Positions 34,477 to 43,505 are shown, counted from the first letter of the stretch. The stretch: 64,000 nucleotides of DNA from Acidovorax sp. A79 (GCF_041154505.1 NZ_AP028672.1:496001-560000); one strand, 5' to 3'. Notes: a model not told the origin generated them from the letters alone. Numbers and translations are program-made.

Positions 34477-35652
34477 TCAGAACACCTCGAACACGCCTGC
34501 GGCACCCATGCCGCCGCCAATGCACATCGTCACGCACACGCGCTTGGCGGCGCGGCGCTTGCCTTCGATGAGCGCATGGCCCGTGAGGCGCTGGCCCGAC
34601 ACGCCGTAGGGATGGCCCACGGCAATGGCCCCCCCGTTCACGTTCAGGCGGTCCGCCGGAATGCCCAGCTTGTCGCGGCAATAGATCACCTGCACCGCGA
34701 AGGCTTCGTTGAGCTCCCACAGGTCGATGTCGTTGACCGTGAGACCCAGCTTCTTGAGCACCTTGGGCACGGCGAAGACCGGGCCGATGCCCATCTCGTC
34801 GGGTTCGCAGCCCGCCACCGCGAAGCCCAGGAAGCGGCCCAGGGGTTTCAGGCCCTTCTTGCTGGCGTACTCCTCGCTGGTCACCACGCAGGCGCCCGCG
34901 CCGTCGGAAAACTGGCTGGCATTGCCGGCCGAGATCAGGCCGCCGGGCAGCGCCGAGCGCAGGCCCTGGATCGCCTCGACCGTGGTGCCTTCACGCGTGC
35001 CTTCGTCCTTGCTCACCGTGACCTGCCTGGTGATCAGGCCCAGTGTCTTGTCGGCCACGCCGGCAGTGACGGTGATGGGGGCGATCTCGGCGTCGAAGAG
35101 GCCGGCGGCCTGCGCCGCGCAGGCCTTTTGCTGGCTGGCGGCACCGTATTCGTCCATGGCTTCACGGCCGATGTTGTAGCGCTTGGCCACCTGCTCGGCG
35201 GTCTGCAGCATGCTCCAGTAGATCTCGGGCTTCTGCTTGGCCAGGGCCAGGTCCTGGATCATGTGCAGGTTCATCTCCTGCTGCACGCAGGAGATGCTCT
35301 CCACGCCGCCGGCCACGAACACGTCGGCTTCGCCCGCGATGATGCGCTGGGCGGCCAGGGCGATGGTCTGCAGCCCGGAGGAGCAGAAACGGTTCACCGT
35401 CACGCCCGAGCTCGTGATGGGCAGGCCGGCCTTGAGCGCGATCTGGCGGGCGATGTTGCTGCCGGTGGCGCCTTCGGGCGTGGCGCAGCCCATGATGACG
35501 TCATCGACATCGGCGCCGTCGATGCCGGCGCGCGCCACGGCGTGCTGCACGGCATGGCCGCCCAGCGTGGCGCCGTGGGTCATGTTGAAGGAACCCTTCC
35601 AGCTCTTGGCGAGCGGGGTGCGGGCGGTGGAAACAATCACTGCGGAGGTCAT
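34477..35652 (-). CDS. acetyl-CoA acyltransferase (thiolase)
   Basis: Thiolase of 391 aa that cleaves 3-ketoacyl-CoA to acetyl-CoA and a shortened acyl-CoA. The nucleophile Cys90 is in NRFCSSGLQ, His347 in AIAVGHPYG and the second Cys377 in [11 protein letters not shown]. Length and motifs fit FadA-type degradative enzymes rather than the PHB biosynthetic PhaA subgroup, but I cannot be sure. It follows the FadB-type gene by 77 bp and precedes a thioesterase by 3 bp. Together with the FadB-like protein it would form a soluble beta-oxidation complex. Confidence 0.95.
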   Translation of the reverse strand: MTSAVIVSTARTPLAKSWKGSFNMTHGATLGGHAVQHAVARAGIDGADVDDVIMGCATPEGATGSNIARQIALKAGLPITSSGVTVNRFCSSGLQTIALAAQRIIAGEADVFVAGGVESISCVQQEMNLHMIQDLALAKQKPEIYWSMLQTAEQVAKRYNIGREAMDEYGAASQQKACAAQAAGLFDAEIAPITVTAGVADKTLGLITRQVTVSKDEGTREGTTVEAIQGLRSALPGGLISAGNASQFSDGAGACVVTSEEYASKKGLKPLGRFLGFAVAGCEPDEMGIGPVFAVPKVLKKLGLTVNDIDLWELNEAFAVQVIYCRDKLGIPADRLNVNGGAIAVGHPYGVSGQRLTGHALIEGKRRAAKRVCVTMCIGGGMGAAGVFEVF

Positions 35653-35729
35653 GGGGAAATCCTTTCAGGGGGTGGAACGCACCCGTGGCGGCCTGCGGCC
35701 TGCGCACGCGGTGCGGCTTCGCATCGATG

Positions 35730-37829
35730 TCAGTTGAACGCCTTGCCTTCTGCGGCGAGTTTGGCCAGCAGCGGGGCGGGCTTCCAGAACGCCGCATCGT
35801 CGTTGGGGTTCTTGGCAAAGCGGTCCATGGCCTGCACCACGTTGAACAGGCCCACTTCGCTGGCGTAGTGCATGGGGCCGCCGCGGTGAATGGGGAAGCC
35901 GTAGCCCGTGAGGTACACCATGTCGATGTCGCCCGACTTGCTGGCGATGCCGTCTTCCAGGATGTGCGCGCCTTCGTTGACCAGGGCGAACACCAGGCGC
36001 TGCACGATCTCTTCGTCCGAAATCTTGCGCGGCGTGATGCCCAGTTCCTTGCGGTGGTCTTCGATCATCTTGTTGACCAGGTCGCTCGGGATCGCATCGC
36101 GCTTGCCGGCCTGGTAGTCGTACCAGCCCGCGCCTGTCTTCTGGCCAAAGCGGCCCAGCTCGCAGAGTTTGTCAGCCGTGCGGCTGTACTTCATGTCGGC
36201 GCGTTCGACGGCGCGGCGCTTGCGGATGGCCCAGCCGATGTCGTTGCCGGCCAGGTCGCCCATGCGGAACGGACCCATGGCAAAGCCGAACTTCTCGACC
36301 GCCTTGTCCACCTGCTGCGGAGTGCAGCCTTCGTCCAGCAGGAAGCCGGCCTGGCGGCTGTACTGCTCGATCATGCGGTTGCCGATGAAGCCGTCGCACA
36401 CGCCCGAGACCACCGAGGTCTTCTTGATCTTCTTGCCGATGGCCATCACGGTGGCCAGCACGTCCTTGGCGGTTTGCTTGCCGCGCACCACTTCCAGCAG
36501 CTTCATCACGTTGGCGGGGCTGAAGAAGTGCATGCCCACCACGTCCTGCGGGCGCTGGGTGAAGGCGGCGATCTTGTCCACGTCGAGTGTGGAGGTGTTG
36601 GAGGCCAGGATGGCACCGGGCTTGGCCACGGCGTCGAGCTGCTTGAACACGGCTTCCTTCACGCCCATCTCCTCGAACACGGCCTCGATGATGAGGTCGC
36701 AGTCCTTCAAGTCGTCGTAGCTCAGCGTGGTGCTCAGCAGGGCCATGCGCTGCTCGTACTTGTCCTGCTTGAGCTTGCCCTTCTTGACCTGGGCTTCGTA
36801 GTTCTTCTTGATCGTGGCCACGCCACGGTCCAGGGCTTCCTGCTTCATCTCCAGGATCTTGACGGGGATGCCCGCATTCAGGAAATTCATGGAGATGCCG
36901 CCACCCATGGTGCCCGCGCCAATCACGCCCACCAGCTTGATGTCGCGCTTGGGGGTGTCGGACGGCACGTCGGGAATCTTGCTGGCCGCACGCTCGGCCA
37001 TGAACAGGTGGCGCAGCGCGCGCGACTCGGCCGTCCACATCAGGTTGATGAAGATCTCGCGCTCGACCAGCATGCCTTCGGCAAACTTCTTCTTCGTGGC
37101 GGCTTCGACCGCGTCCACGCACTTGGCGGGCGCCGGGAAGTTCTTGGCCATGCCCTTGACCATGTTGCGCGCGAACTGGAAGTACGCGTCGCCTTCGGGA
37201 TGCTTGCAGGGGAAATTGCGCACCAGGGGCAGCGGACGGGCGTCAGCCACGCTCTGGGCGAAGGCCAGGGCTTCCTGCGCCAGGGACTCGGCGGACGCGG
37301 CCATCTTGCCGAACAGCTTCTGGCCTGGCACGCCACCAATCATTTCGCTCTTGACGGGCTCGCCGCTCACGATCATGTTGAGCGCCGCCTCCACGCCGAT
37401 CACGCGCGGCAGGCGCTGCGTGCCACCCGCGCCGGGGATCAGGCCCAGCTTGACTTCCGGCAGCGCGATGGCGCAGCCAGGCGCGGCAATGCGGTAGTGG
37501 CAACCCAGAGCCAGCTCCAGGCCACCGCCCATGGCGACCGTGTGCATGGCGGCGACGACGGGCTTGGCCGAGTTCTCGATGGCGGCGATCACCGACAGCA
37601 GGTTGGGCTCCTGCAGGGACTTGTCGGTGCCGAACTCCTTGATGTCGGCCCCTCCGGAGAAGGCCCCGCCAGCGCCGGTGATGACGATGGAAGTGACCGC
37701 TGCATCGGCATTGGCACGGCCGAGGCCGTCCACGATGCCCTGGCGGGTCGCCAGACCGAGTCCGTTGACGGGGGGATTGGCCATGGTGATCACGGCAACG
37801 GAGCCGTGGACTTTGTATTCAGCGGTCAT
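35730..37829 (-). CDS. FadB/FadJ-type multifunctional beta-oxidation protein
   Basis: Enoyl-CoA hydratase fused to 3-hydroxyacyl-CoA dehydrogenase (699 aa). The N-terminal crotonase domain (about 1-190) has the oxyanion GGADIKEF, and Glu residues in GGGLELALG and LPEVKLGLIPGAGG. The NAD domain starts KLVGVIGAGTMGGG near residue 300, with the catalytic His in VVGMHFFSPANVMKLLEVV. Two C-terminal helical repeats complete it. It would convert trans-2-enoyl-CoA to 3-ketoacyl-CoA for the adjacent thiolase. It is first in its transcription unit, behind a terminator that ends the Liv operon. Confidence 0.96.
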   Translation of the reverse strand: MTAEYKVHGSVAVITMANPPVNGLGLATRQGIVDGLGRANADAAVTSIVITGAGGAFSGGADIKEFGTDKSLQEPNLLSVIAAIENSAKPVVAAMHTVAMGGGLELALGCHYRIAAPGCAIALPEVKLGLIPGAGGTQRLPRVIGVEAALNMIVSGEPVKSEMIGGVPGQKLFGKMAASAESLAQEALAFAQSVADARPLPLVRNFPCKHPEGDAYFQFARNMVKGMAKNFPAPAKCVDAVEAATKKKFAEGMLVEREIFINLMWTAESRALRHLFMAERAASKIPDVPSDTPKRDIKLVGVIGAGTMGGGISMNFLNAGIPVKILEMKQEALDRGVATIKKNYEAQVKKGKLKQDKYEQRMALLSTTLSYDDLKDCDLIIEAVFEEMGVKEAVFKQLDAVAKPGAILASNTSTLDVDKIAAFTQRPQDVVGMHFFSPANVMKLLEVVRGKQTAKDVLATVMAIGKKIKKTSVVSGVCDGFIGNRMIEQYSRQAGFLLDEGCTPQQVDKAVEKFGFAMGPFRMGDLAGNDIGWAIRKRRAVERADMKYSRTADKLCELGRFGQKTGAGWYDYQAGKRDAIPSDLVNKMIEDHRKELGITPRKISDEEIVQRLVFALVNEGAHILEDGIASKSGDIDMVYLTGYGFPIHRGGPMHYASEVGLFNVVQAMDRFAKNPNDDAAFWKPAPLLAKLAAEGKAFN

Positions 37830-38139
37830 GGTGCTGTTGTTCCTTGGAGAGTGAAAAAGAACGATCGTGCGTTTTTATTGTAGAGACTTCGCGCGGCGCT
37901 GGCGTGTCAATTTGTCCCGGTGGGGACATGGCTCCTGGCCGCCAACCCGTCTCTTCGGGCAAAAAAAGAGGCGCCAGGTCAGTCCAGGCGCCTCTCTCGG
38001 CCAATCACAGGCTGTAGCAGGGCTCATGGCCTTTGAATCGGACGCGGCCAAGGCCAGCGCTCCCGCGCAAGGGCCGCCCCGCCGCGCTGGGAGCGCCCCC
38101 CCCCGTGGGGGGATGGCGCGAAACGACTCAGGGGGGCCT
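37830..38139. other. gap between Liv operon and fadB-type gene
   Basis: These 310 bp contain no gene I can support. They hold the presumed leftward promoter of the fadB-type gene in the AT-richer part at about 37850-37910, a rho-independent terminator for the Liv operon at 37961-37994, and most of a family-2 repeat. Confidence 0.6.
37961..37994 (-). terminator. rho-independent terminator of Liv operon
   Basis: On the - strand the stem GAGGCGCC (complement at 37968-37975 and 37987-37994) with an 11-base loop is followed by seven T. It lies about 145 bp after the livF stop, between that operon and the fadB-type gene. Confidence 0.85.
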
Positions 38140-38146
38140 TCATACC
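38040..38146. repeat. GC-rich intergenic repeat, family 2
   Basis: Inverted relative to the 21258 copy: on the - strand it reads CCCCCTGAGTCGTTTCGCGC and later GGCGGGGCGGCCCTTGCG. It lies immediately after livF and upstream of the terminator at 37961-37994, overlapping the last few bases of livF. Confidence 0.7.
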
Positions 38147-38835
38147 TCCAGCCATTCCTTGCGGATGTAGTTGTCGGCCCGCAGGCTGTCCGGCGTGCCC
38201 TGGAAGACGATGGAGCCATGCCCCATCACCAGCGCGCGGTCCGAGATCTTCATGGCGATGGTCAGCTTCTGCTCGATCAGCAGCACCGAGATGCCGCGCG
38301 CCTTGATGGTCTGCAGGTACTGGCCCACCAGTTCGACGATCTTGGGCGCCAGGCCCTCGGTCGGCTCGTCGATGATGATCAGGTCCGGGTCGCCCATGAG
38401 CGTGCGGCACAGCGTGAGCATCTGCTGCTCGCCGCCGGACATCACCCCCGCCTCGGTGTGCTGGCGCTCCTTGAGGCGCGGGAACATCTCGTACATGTCG
38501 TCGAACGACCAGCGGCTGCCCTTGCCGTTGCCCTTCTGGCCGAGCAGCAGGTTCTGGTGCACGGTGAGGTTGGGGAACACGTCGCGGCTCTCGGGCACGT
38601 AGCCCAGGCCCAGGTGGGCGATCTCATAGGCCTTCTTGCCATTGAGGTCCTGGCCCTTGAACTGCAGCGTGCCCTCCCAGTCCACCAGGCCCATGATGGC
38701 CTTGGCGGTGGTGGAGCGGCCCGAGCCGTTGCGCCCGAGCAGCGCCACGATCTCGCCGGGCTGCACGTCGAAGCTCACGCCATGCAGCACATGGCTCTTG
38801 CCGTAGTAGGCGTGGAGATTGTCTATTTTCAGCAT
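38140..38835 (-). CDS. livF: Liv-type ABC transporter ATP-binding protein (LivF)
   Basis: Cytoplasmic ATPase of a branched-chain-amino-acid-type ABC importer (231 aa). Signature MSGGEQQML, Walker B LIIIDEPTEGLAP and the LivF-type IEQK are in place. The Walker A reads GRNGSGRST: the invariant Lys is Arg (codon at nt 38716-38718), while the partner LivG has a normal GAGKST. It is the last gene of a five-gene set (binding protein, LivH, LivM, LivG, LivF). The linked acyl-CoA ligase and beta-oxidation genes suggest that the cargo is a carboxylic acid rather than an amino acid. Confidence 0.95.
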   Translation of the reverse strand: MLKIDNLHAYYGKSHVLHGVSFDVQPGEIVALLGRNGSGRSTTAKAIMGLVDWEGTLQFKGQDLNGKKAYEIAHLGLGYVPESRDVFPNLTVHQNLLLGQKGNGKGSRWSFDDMYEMFPRLKERQHTEAGVMSGGEQQMLTLCRTLMGDPDLIIIDEPTEGLAPKIVELVGQYLQTIKARGISVLLIEQKLTIAMKISDRALVMGHGSIVFQGTPDSLRADNYIRKEWLEV

Positions 38836-38838
38836 AAG

Positions 38839-39630
38839 TCAGTGTCCCGCGCCCTGCTCGTCGGCCACGGCCGATCCCAGGTAGGCCTCCTGCACGCGCG
38901 CATTCGCGCGCACCTTCTCGGGTGTATCGAAAGCGATCACCTCGCCATACACCACCACGGCGATCTTGTCGGCCAGGCCGAAGACCACGCCCATGTCGTG
39001 CTCCACCGTGAGCAGGGTGCGGCCCTCGGTCACCTCCTTGATCAGGTGGATGAAGCGCGTGGTCTCGCTCTTGCTCATGCCGGCCGTGGGTTCGTCCAGC
39101 AGGATCACGTTGGCGCCGCCCGCGATGGTGATGCCGATCTCGAGAGCGCGCTGCTCGGCATACGTGAGGTTCATGGCCAGCGTGTCGCGTTTCTTGTCGA
39201 GCTTGATCATCTCCATGAGCTGCTTGGCGCGCTCGTTGGCGTCGTGCAGGTTCGACAGGAAACGCAGGAAGGTGTAGCGGTAGCCCATGCTCCACAGCAC
39301 GCCGCAGCGCAGGTTCTCGAACACCGAGAGCTTGGGAAAGATGTTCGTGATCTGGAAGCTGCGCGACAGCCCCTTGCGGTTGATCTCGTACGGTGCCAGG
39401 CCGTTGATGCGCTGGCCGTTGAGGATCACGTCCCCACTGGTGGGTGCGAAGCGCCCGCTGATGAGGTTGAACAGCGTGGACTTGCCCGCGCCGTTGGGGC
39501 CGATGATGGCCACGCGTTCGCCCGGAGCGACCGCCAGGTTCGCGCCACGGATGATTTCCGTCTTGCCAAAGCTCTTGCGCAGGTCGCGCAGTTCGAGCGC
39601 ATAGGTATTGGTTGCGTTGTCAGCCGCCAT
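38839..39630 (-). CDS. livG: Liv-type ABC transporter ATP-binding protein (LivG)
   Basis: Second ATPase of the importer (263 aa). Walker A GPNGAGKST is canonical, LTYAEQRALEIG serves as signature, NVILLDEPTAGMS is Walker B and VEHDMGVVFGLADKI the H-loop region. The usual LivG insert around INGLAPYEINRKGLSRSFQI is present. It starts 2 bp after the livM stop and ends 3 bp before the livF start, showing a single transcript. The signature begins LTYAEQ rather than LSYGQQ, a modest departure that is known from relatives of this subfamily. Confidence 0.95.
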   Translation of the reverse strand: MAADNATNTYALELRDLRKSFGKTEIIRGANLAVAPGERVAIIGPNGAGKSTLFNLISGRFAPTSGDVILNGQRINGLAPYEINRKGLSRSFQITNIFPKLSVFENLRCGVLWSMGYRYTFLRFLSNLHDANERAKQLMEMIKLDKKRDTLAMNLTYAEQRALEIGITIAGGANVILLDEPTAGMSKSETTRFIHLIKEVTEGRTLLTVEHDMGVVFGLADKIAVVVYGEVIAFDTPEKVRANARVQEAYLGSAVADEQGAGH

Positions 39631-39632
39631 GT

Positions 39633-40964
39633 TTACAGCGCCTCCCCACGCTTGATTTCATGTTCGATCTCTTCCTGGATCGTGCTCCACTGGCGCACGA
39701 ACTGGCGACGGCAGAGTTCAAAGAGTCCAAAGCCCGTGACCATCACGAAAATGGCGCCGAACCAGCTCGTGAAGCCCTTGGCATTGAGTGTCGCGCCCAG
39801 GAACGTCAGCTCAGGCCCCAGCGCTGCGTTGAGCTGCAGGTGGTAGGTCATCTCGATCATGCAGGCCGCACCCATCACGCCCACCAGCGCCGTGCCGGCC
39901 AGGGCCAGGTAGGAGCTCCAGAGCGGGCGCAGCTTGCCGTACTTGGCCAGCCGCAGGTTCATCATGATCAGGCTGGCGATGCCGCCGGGCGCATACATCA
40001 CCATGAACAGGAACACGAGGCCCAGGTACAGCAGCCAGGCCTTGGACAGCTCGGACAGCAGCACCGACGCCAGCACCAGCAGCACCGCGCCGATGATGGG
40101 CCCGAAGAAGAAGGTGGCACCGCCCAGGAACGTGAACAGCAGGTAGCCGCCGGAGCGGATCACGCTCAGGCTGTCGGCGCCCGTGATGATCTCGAAGTTG
40201 ATGGTGGCCAGCCCCCCGCCAATGCCCGCGAAGAAGCCCGCGATGATGAACGCGAAGTAGCGCACGCGCTGCGTGTTGTAGCCGATGAACTCCACGCGCT
40301 CGGGGTTGTCGCGCACGGCGTTCAGGATGCGGCCCAGCGGCGTGCCGGTGAACGCGAACATGGCGGCGGTGCAGACGAAGCAATAGGCTGCGATCAGGTA
40401 GTACACCTGCATGCCCGAGCCGAAGTTCAGGCCGAAGAAGGCCTTGCCATACACGCGGTCGGTGGTGATGCCGCCCTCCCCGCCAAAGAACTCAGGGAAC
40501 ATCAGCGCCATGGAGGCGACCAGTTCGCCAATGCCCAGCGTGATCATGGCGAAGGTGGTGCCCGACTTCTTGGTCGTCACGAAACCGAGCAGGATGGCGA
40601 AGAACGCTCCGGCCAGGCCGCCGACCAGCGGGATGAACACCAGGGGAATGTTGACCGAGCCCTTGGTCGCCATGTTCATCGCGTGGATGGCGATGAACGA
40701 ACCCAGCCCGGTGTACACCGCGTGGCCGAAACTCAGCATCCCCCCCTGCCCCAGCAGGATGTTGTAGGACAGGCAGATGATGATCAGGTAGCCGATCTGC
40801 GAGAGCATGGTCAGCGCCAGGCTGCTGCGAAACAGCATGGGCGCGACGATGAGCATGACCGCGAACAGGGTCCAGATCATGAACCGGCCCACGTTCCACG
40901 GCTTGAACCGGTAGTAGGAGGTGGCGCTGGAAACAGCGGGGGTGGTTGTCGTAGTGGAATTCAT
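39633..40964 (-). CDS. livM: Liv-type ABC transporter permease (LivM)
   Basis: Inner-membrane permease of 443 aa, longer than usual LivM (about 330-420) because of a polar N-terminus (MNSTTTTTPAVSSATSYYRF) and an extra TM segment near the C-terminus (LALAGTALVGVMGAACMIEM). The core contains the Liv motifs LSYNILLGQGGMLSFGHAVYTGLG, GIGELVASMALMFPEFFGGEGG and VRDNPERVEFIGYNTQRVRY. It forms the translocation pore with LivH. It sits 4 bp after livH and 2 bp before livG in the same operon. Confidence 0.94.
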   Translation of the reverse strand: MNSTTTTTPAVSSATSYYRFKPWNVGRFMIWTLFAVMLIVAPMLFRSSLALTMLSQIGYLIIICLSYNILLGQGGMLSFGHAVYTGLGSFIAIHAMNMATKGSVNIPLVFIPLVGGLAGAFFAILLGFVTTKKSGTTFAMITLGIGELVASMALMFPEFFGGEGGITTDRVYGKAFFGLNFGSGMQVYYLIAAYCFVCTAAMFAFTGTPLGRILNAVRDNPERVEFIGYNTQRVRYFAFIIAGFFAGIGGGLATINFEIITGADSLSVIRSGGYLLFTFLGGATFFFGPIIGAVLLVLASVLLSELSKAWLLYLGLVFLFMVMYAPGGIASLIMMNLRLAKYGKLRPLWSSYLALAGTALVGVMGAACMIEMTYHLQLNAALGPELTFLGATLNAKGFTSWFGAIFVMVTGFGLFELCRRQFVRQWSTIQEEIEHEIKRGEAL

Positions 40965-40968
40965 GGCA

Positions 40969-41922
40969 TCAGTCCTCCCGCGTGCCCAGAAGGCCCTTGG
41001 GGCGGAAGATCAGGATCAGCACGAGGAACAGATAGGGCAGGATGGGCGCCACCTGGGAAATCGTGAGCTTGAGCAAGGGATAGCCGAAGGTCTGGTCGGT
41101 CACCGCCACGCCCACGGCCTGGAAGACATGGATCAGCGAATAGTCGAGCGCCACGGCGAAGGTCTGCACCAGGCCGATGAGCAGCGACGCAAGGAAGGCC
41201 CCCGCCAGCGAGCCCATGCCGCCGACCACCACCACCACGAAGATGATGGAGCCCACCGATGCCGCCATCGCGGGCTCGGTCACGTAGGTGTTGCCGCCGA
41301 TCACGCCGGCCAGGCCGGCCAGCGCGGCGCCGCCGCCGAACACCAGCATGAAGACGCGCGGCACGTTGTGGCCCAGCGCTTCCACCATCTCGGGGTACTT
41401 GAGTGCCGCCTGGATCACCAGGCCGATGCGTGTGCGCGTGAGCAGCAGCCACACGGATACCAGCATCAGCAACGCCACCAGCATCACGAAAGAGCGCGAC
41501 TTGGGAAACTGCGTGCCATACAGGGAGAACAGGGGTCCCTGCAGTTGCTCCGGAAGGCCATAGGGCACGGTGGAGCGTCCCCACACCAGTTGCACCACTT
41601 CAAGAATCAGGTACGAAAGGCCGAAGGTGACCAGCAGTTCGGGCACGTGCCCGAATTTGTGCACCCGGCGCAGGCAGTAGCGCTCGAAGGCGGCGCCCAG
41701 CGCGAACACGACGAGCGGGGCCAGCACCAGCGCCGGCCAGAAGCCCACCACCCCGGAGATGGTGAACGCGAAATAAGCCCCCAGCATGTAGAAGCTGGTG
41801 TGCGCAAAGTTGAGCACCCCCATCATGCTGAAGATCAGCGTGAGGCCCGAGCTCAGCATGAACAGCAGGAGCCCGTAGCTCACGCCGTTCAGCAGGGAAA
41901 TCACGAAAAACTCAGGATTCAT
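40969..41922 (-). CDS. livH: Liv-type ABC transporter permease (LivH)
   Basis: Inner-membrane permease of 317 aa with about eight TM helices. It begins MNPEFFVISLLNGVSYGLLL and contains MMGVLNFAHTSFYMLGAYFA, the highly conserved LivH segment, and VVVGGMGSLAGAFLASLLIG near the C-terminus. It pairs with LivM. A rho-independent terminator lies between the binding-protein gene and this gene (41943-41971), so its expression should be lower than that of the binding protein. Confidence 0.95.
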   Translation of the reverse strand: MNPEFFVISLLNGVSYGLLLFMLSSGLTLIFSMMGVLNFAHTSFYMLGAYFAFTISGVVGFWPALVLAPLVVFALGAAFERYCLRRVHKFGHVPELLVTFGLSYLILEVVQLVWGRSTVPYGLPEQLQGPLFSLYGTQFPKSRSFVMLVALLMLVSVWLLLTRTRIGLVIQAALKYPEMVEALGHNVPRVFMLVFGGGAALAGLAGVIGGNTYVTEPAMAASVGSIIFVVVVVGGMGSLAGAFLASLLIGLVQTFAVALDYSLIHVFQAVGVAVTDQTFGYPLLKLTISQVAPILPYLFLVLILIFRPKGLLGTRED

Positions 41923-41942
41923 TGGAATTTTTCATTGCAAGG

Positions 41943-41971
41943 TAAAAAAAAGGCCCGAGTAGGTCGGGCCT
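41943..41971 (-). terminator. intraoperonic terminator between binding protein and livH
   Basis: On the - strand an 8-bp stem AGGCCCGA with its complement, 5-base loop, is followed by a run of T (seven or eight A on the + strand at 41944-41951). It lies 20 bp after the binding-protein stop and 21 bp before the livH start. Confidence 0.85.
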
Positions 41972-41990
41972 CGAAGCGATGGAACCGGAT

Positions 41991-43223
41991 TTACGGGCGC
42001 TTCATCTGGCACGACGTGGGCGTGCTGGCCACATAGGGCTCGTAGTACTTCACAGGGACGAAGGTGTAGCCGGTGTTCTCCGAGTCGATCGGGAACTTGG
42101 CGCCCGCCTTTTCCCACTTGGAGATAAACAGGCCCTGCTGCAGCTGGTGGTCGGTCTTGCGCATCTCGACCTCGCCGTTGAAGCTCTTGAACTTCATGCC
42201 TTCGAACACGGCGGCCACCTTGACCGGGTCGGTGGACTTGGCCTTGGCGAAGCCTTCGGACAGCATGGTGAACGCGTGGTACACGGCACCGGTGTACATG
42301 TCGTCGTTGAACTTCTTTTTGTAGTCCACCACGATCTTGTTGAGCTCGCCCGGCAAGTTCATGTGCGCATAGGCCACCATGTACACGCGGCCCGCCGCGG
42401 CGGCGCCCATGGCCGTGGGGCTGCCGGTGACGGAACCGTAGTAGGTGTAGAAGTTGACGTTGTTCAGGCCCGCGTCGTTGGCTGCCTTGATCAGCAGCGC
42501 CAGGTCGGAACCCCAGTTGCCGGTGATCACGCTGTCGGCACCCGACTGCTTGATCTTGGCGATGTAGGGCGAGAAGTCGCGCACCTGGGCCAGGGGGTGC
42601 AGGTCGTCGCCGACGAACTGCACGTCGGGGCGCTTGCGCTGCATCATTTCCTTGGCGAACTTCGCCACCTGGTGGCCGTGCGAGTAGTTCTGGTTGATCA
42701 GGTAGACCTTCTTGACTTCAGGCAAGTCCTTCATGTAGGTCGTCAGCGCTTCCATCTTCATGGAGGTGTCTGCATCGAGACGGAAGTGCCAGTAGCTGCA
42801 CTTGCTGTTCGTCAGGTCGGGGTCCACGGCCGCGTAGTTCAGGAACAGCACTTCCTTGCCGGGATTGCGCGCGTTGTGCTTTTCCAGCGCGTCCATGATG
42901 GCAAGGGCCGGACCGGAACCGTTGCCCTGCACCACGTAGCGTGCGCCCTGGTCCATGGCCGAACGCAGGGCGCTCGTGGTCTCCTGGGGGCTGAGCTTGT
43001 TGTCGATGCCGATGATCTCGAATTTGACGCCCGCCGGGTTCTTCTTGTTGAACTCTTCAGCGATGAACTGGAAGCTCTTGAGCTGGTTCGTTCCCACTGC
43101 CGCCATCAGGCCGGAGAGCGGGTCGAGCCAGGCGATCTTCACCGTCTCGCCCTTTTGAGCGAATGCCCCGCCAGCGCTTGCCAACAGTACCGAGGCTGCT
43201 ACAGCCTTAATAGCAAATTTCAT
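41991..43223 (-). CDS. Liv-type ABC transporter substrate-binding protein
   Basis: Periplasmic binding protein of the LivK/type I family (410 aa). Signal peptide MKFAIKAVAASVLLASAGGA ends near AFA-QK. The mature start VKIAWLDPLSGLMAAVGTNQL and IDNKLSPQETTSALRSAMDQGARYV mark the N-lobe. Its start has AAGGAGA upstream; the longer open frame (17 codons) lies before this site. Part of the signal-peptide coding sequence resembles the family-1 repeat. Relatives next to acyl-CoA ligases often bind aromatic or aliphatic carboxylates, not leucine. It is first in the Liv operon. Confidence 0.94.
   Translation of the reverse strand: MKFAIKAVAASVLLASAGGAFAQKGETVKIAWLDPLSGLMAAVGTNQLKSFQFIAEEFNKKNPAGVKFEIIGIDNKLSPQETTSALRSAMDQGARYVVQGNGSGPALAIMDALEKHNARNPGKEVLFLNYAAVDPDLTNSKCSYWHFRLDADTSMKMEALTTYMKDLPEVKKVYLINQNYSHGHQVAKFAKEMMQRKRPDVQFVGDDLHPLAQVRDFSPYIAKIKQSGADSVITGNWGSDLALLIKAANDAGLNNVNFYTYYGSVTGSPTAMGAAAAGRVYMVAYAHMNLPGELNKIVVDYKKKFNDDMYTGAVYHAFTMLSEGFAKAKSTDPVKVAAVFEGMKFKSFNGEVEMRKTDHQLQQGLFISKWEKAGAKFPIDSENTGYTFVPVKYYEPYVASTPTSCQMKRP
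43171..43222. repeat. possible palindromic repeat, family 1 (signal-peptide region)
   Basis: On the - strand it starts AAATTTGCTATTAA and contains GGCAAGCGCTGGC, like the family core. It overlaps the first codons of the Liv substrate-binding protein and would encode part of its signal peptide. Similarity is partial and could be coincidence. Confidence 0.35.
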
Positions 43224-43328
43224 GGTCTTGTCTCCTTGTAAATCAACACAACGCAGCGTACCGCGTTGCAACAAAGCGATGCTCAGGGATTGCCCCTACC
43301 AGCGTCGCACACGTGACTGGAATCGGTG

Positions 43329-43455
43329 TCACCCCCTGTGGCGCTGCGCGCCTTCACCCGTCTCTCGCTGCGCGGGAGGGGGACGCACCCTGTGGCCCGG
43401 CAAAGCCGGTTCCACGGGTGCACTGGCCTGGCCTGGCCTGGTCTGCGCCAGATTC
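43329..43455. repeat. GC-rich intergenic repeat, family 2 (diverged)
   Basis: Starts CACCCCCTGTGGCGCTGCGC and ends CTGGTCTGCGCCAGATTC, like the ends of the 21258 copy; the middle is changed and carries a hairpin around CCGGCAAAGCCGG. It lies between the acyl-CoA ligase stop and the substrate-binding-protein start. Confidence 0.55.
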
Positions 43456-43505
43456 GACGGCCACGACGACGGCGATGCATTGAGGCCACCGCCGTCAAGC
43501 TTTCT

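Noticed and set aside
31432..35868. Rightward open frame of almost 1500 codons
   Set aside because: It lies opposite well-supported acyl-CoA dehydrogenase and thiolase genes and has the low-complexity composition of an antisense shadow.
38140..38835. LivF as a pseudogene because of the changed Walker A
   Set aside because: The rest of the protein, including signature and Walker B, is intact, and the gene is in a tight operon; one substitution does not show decay.
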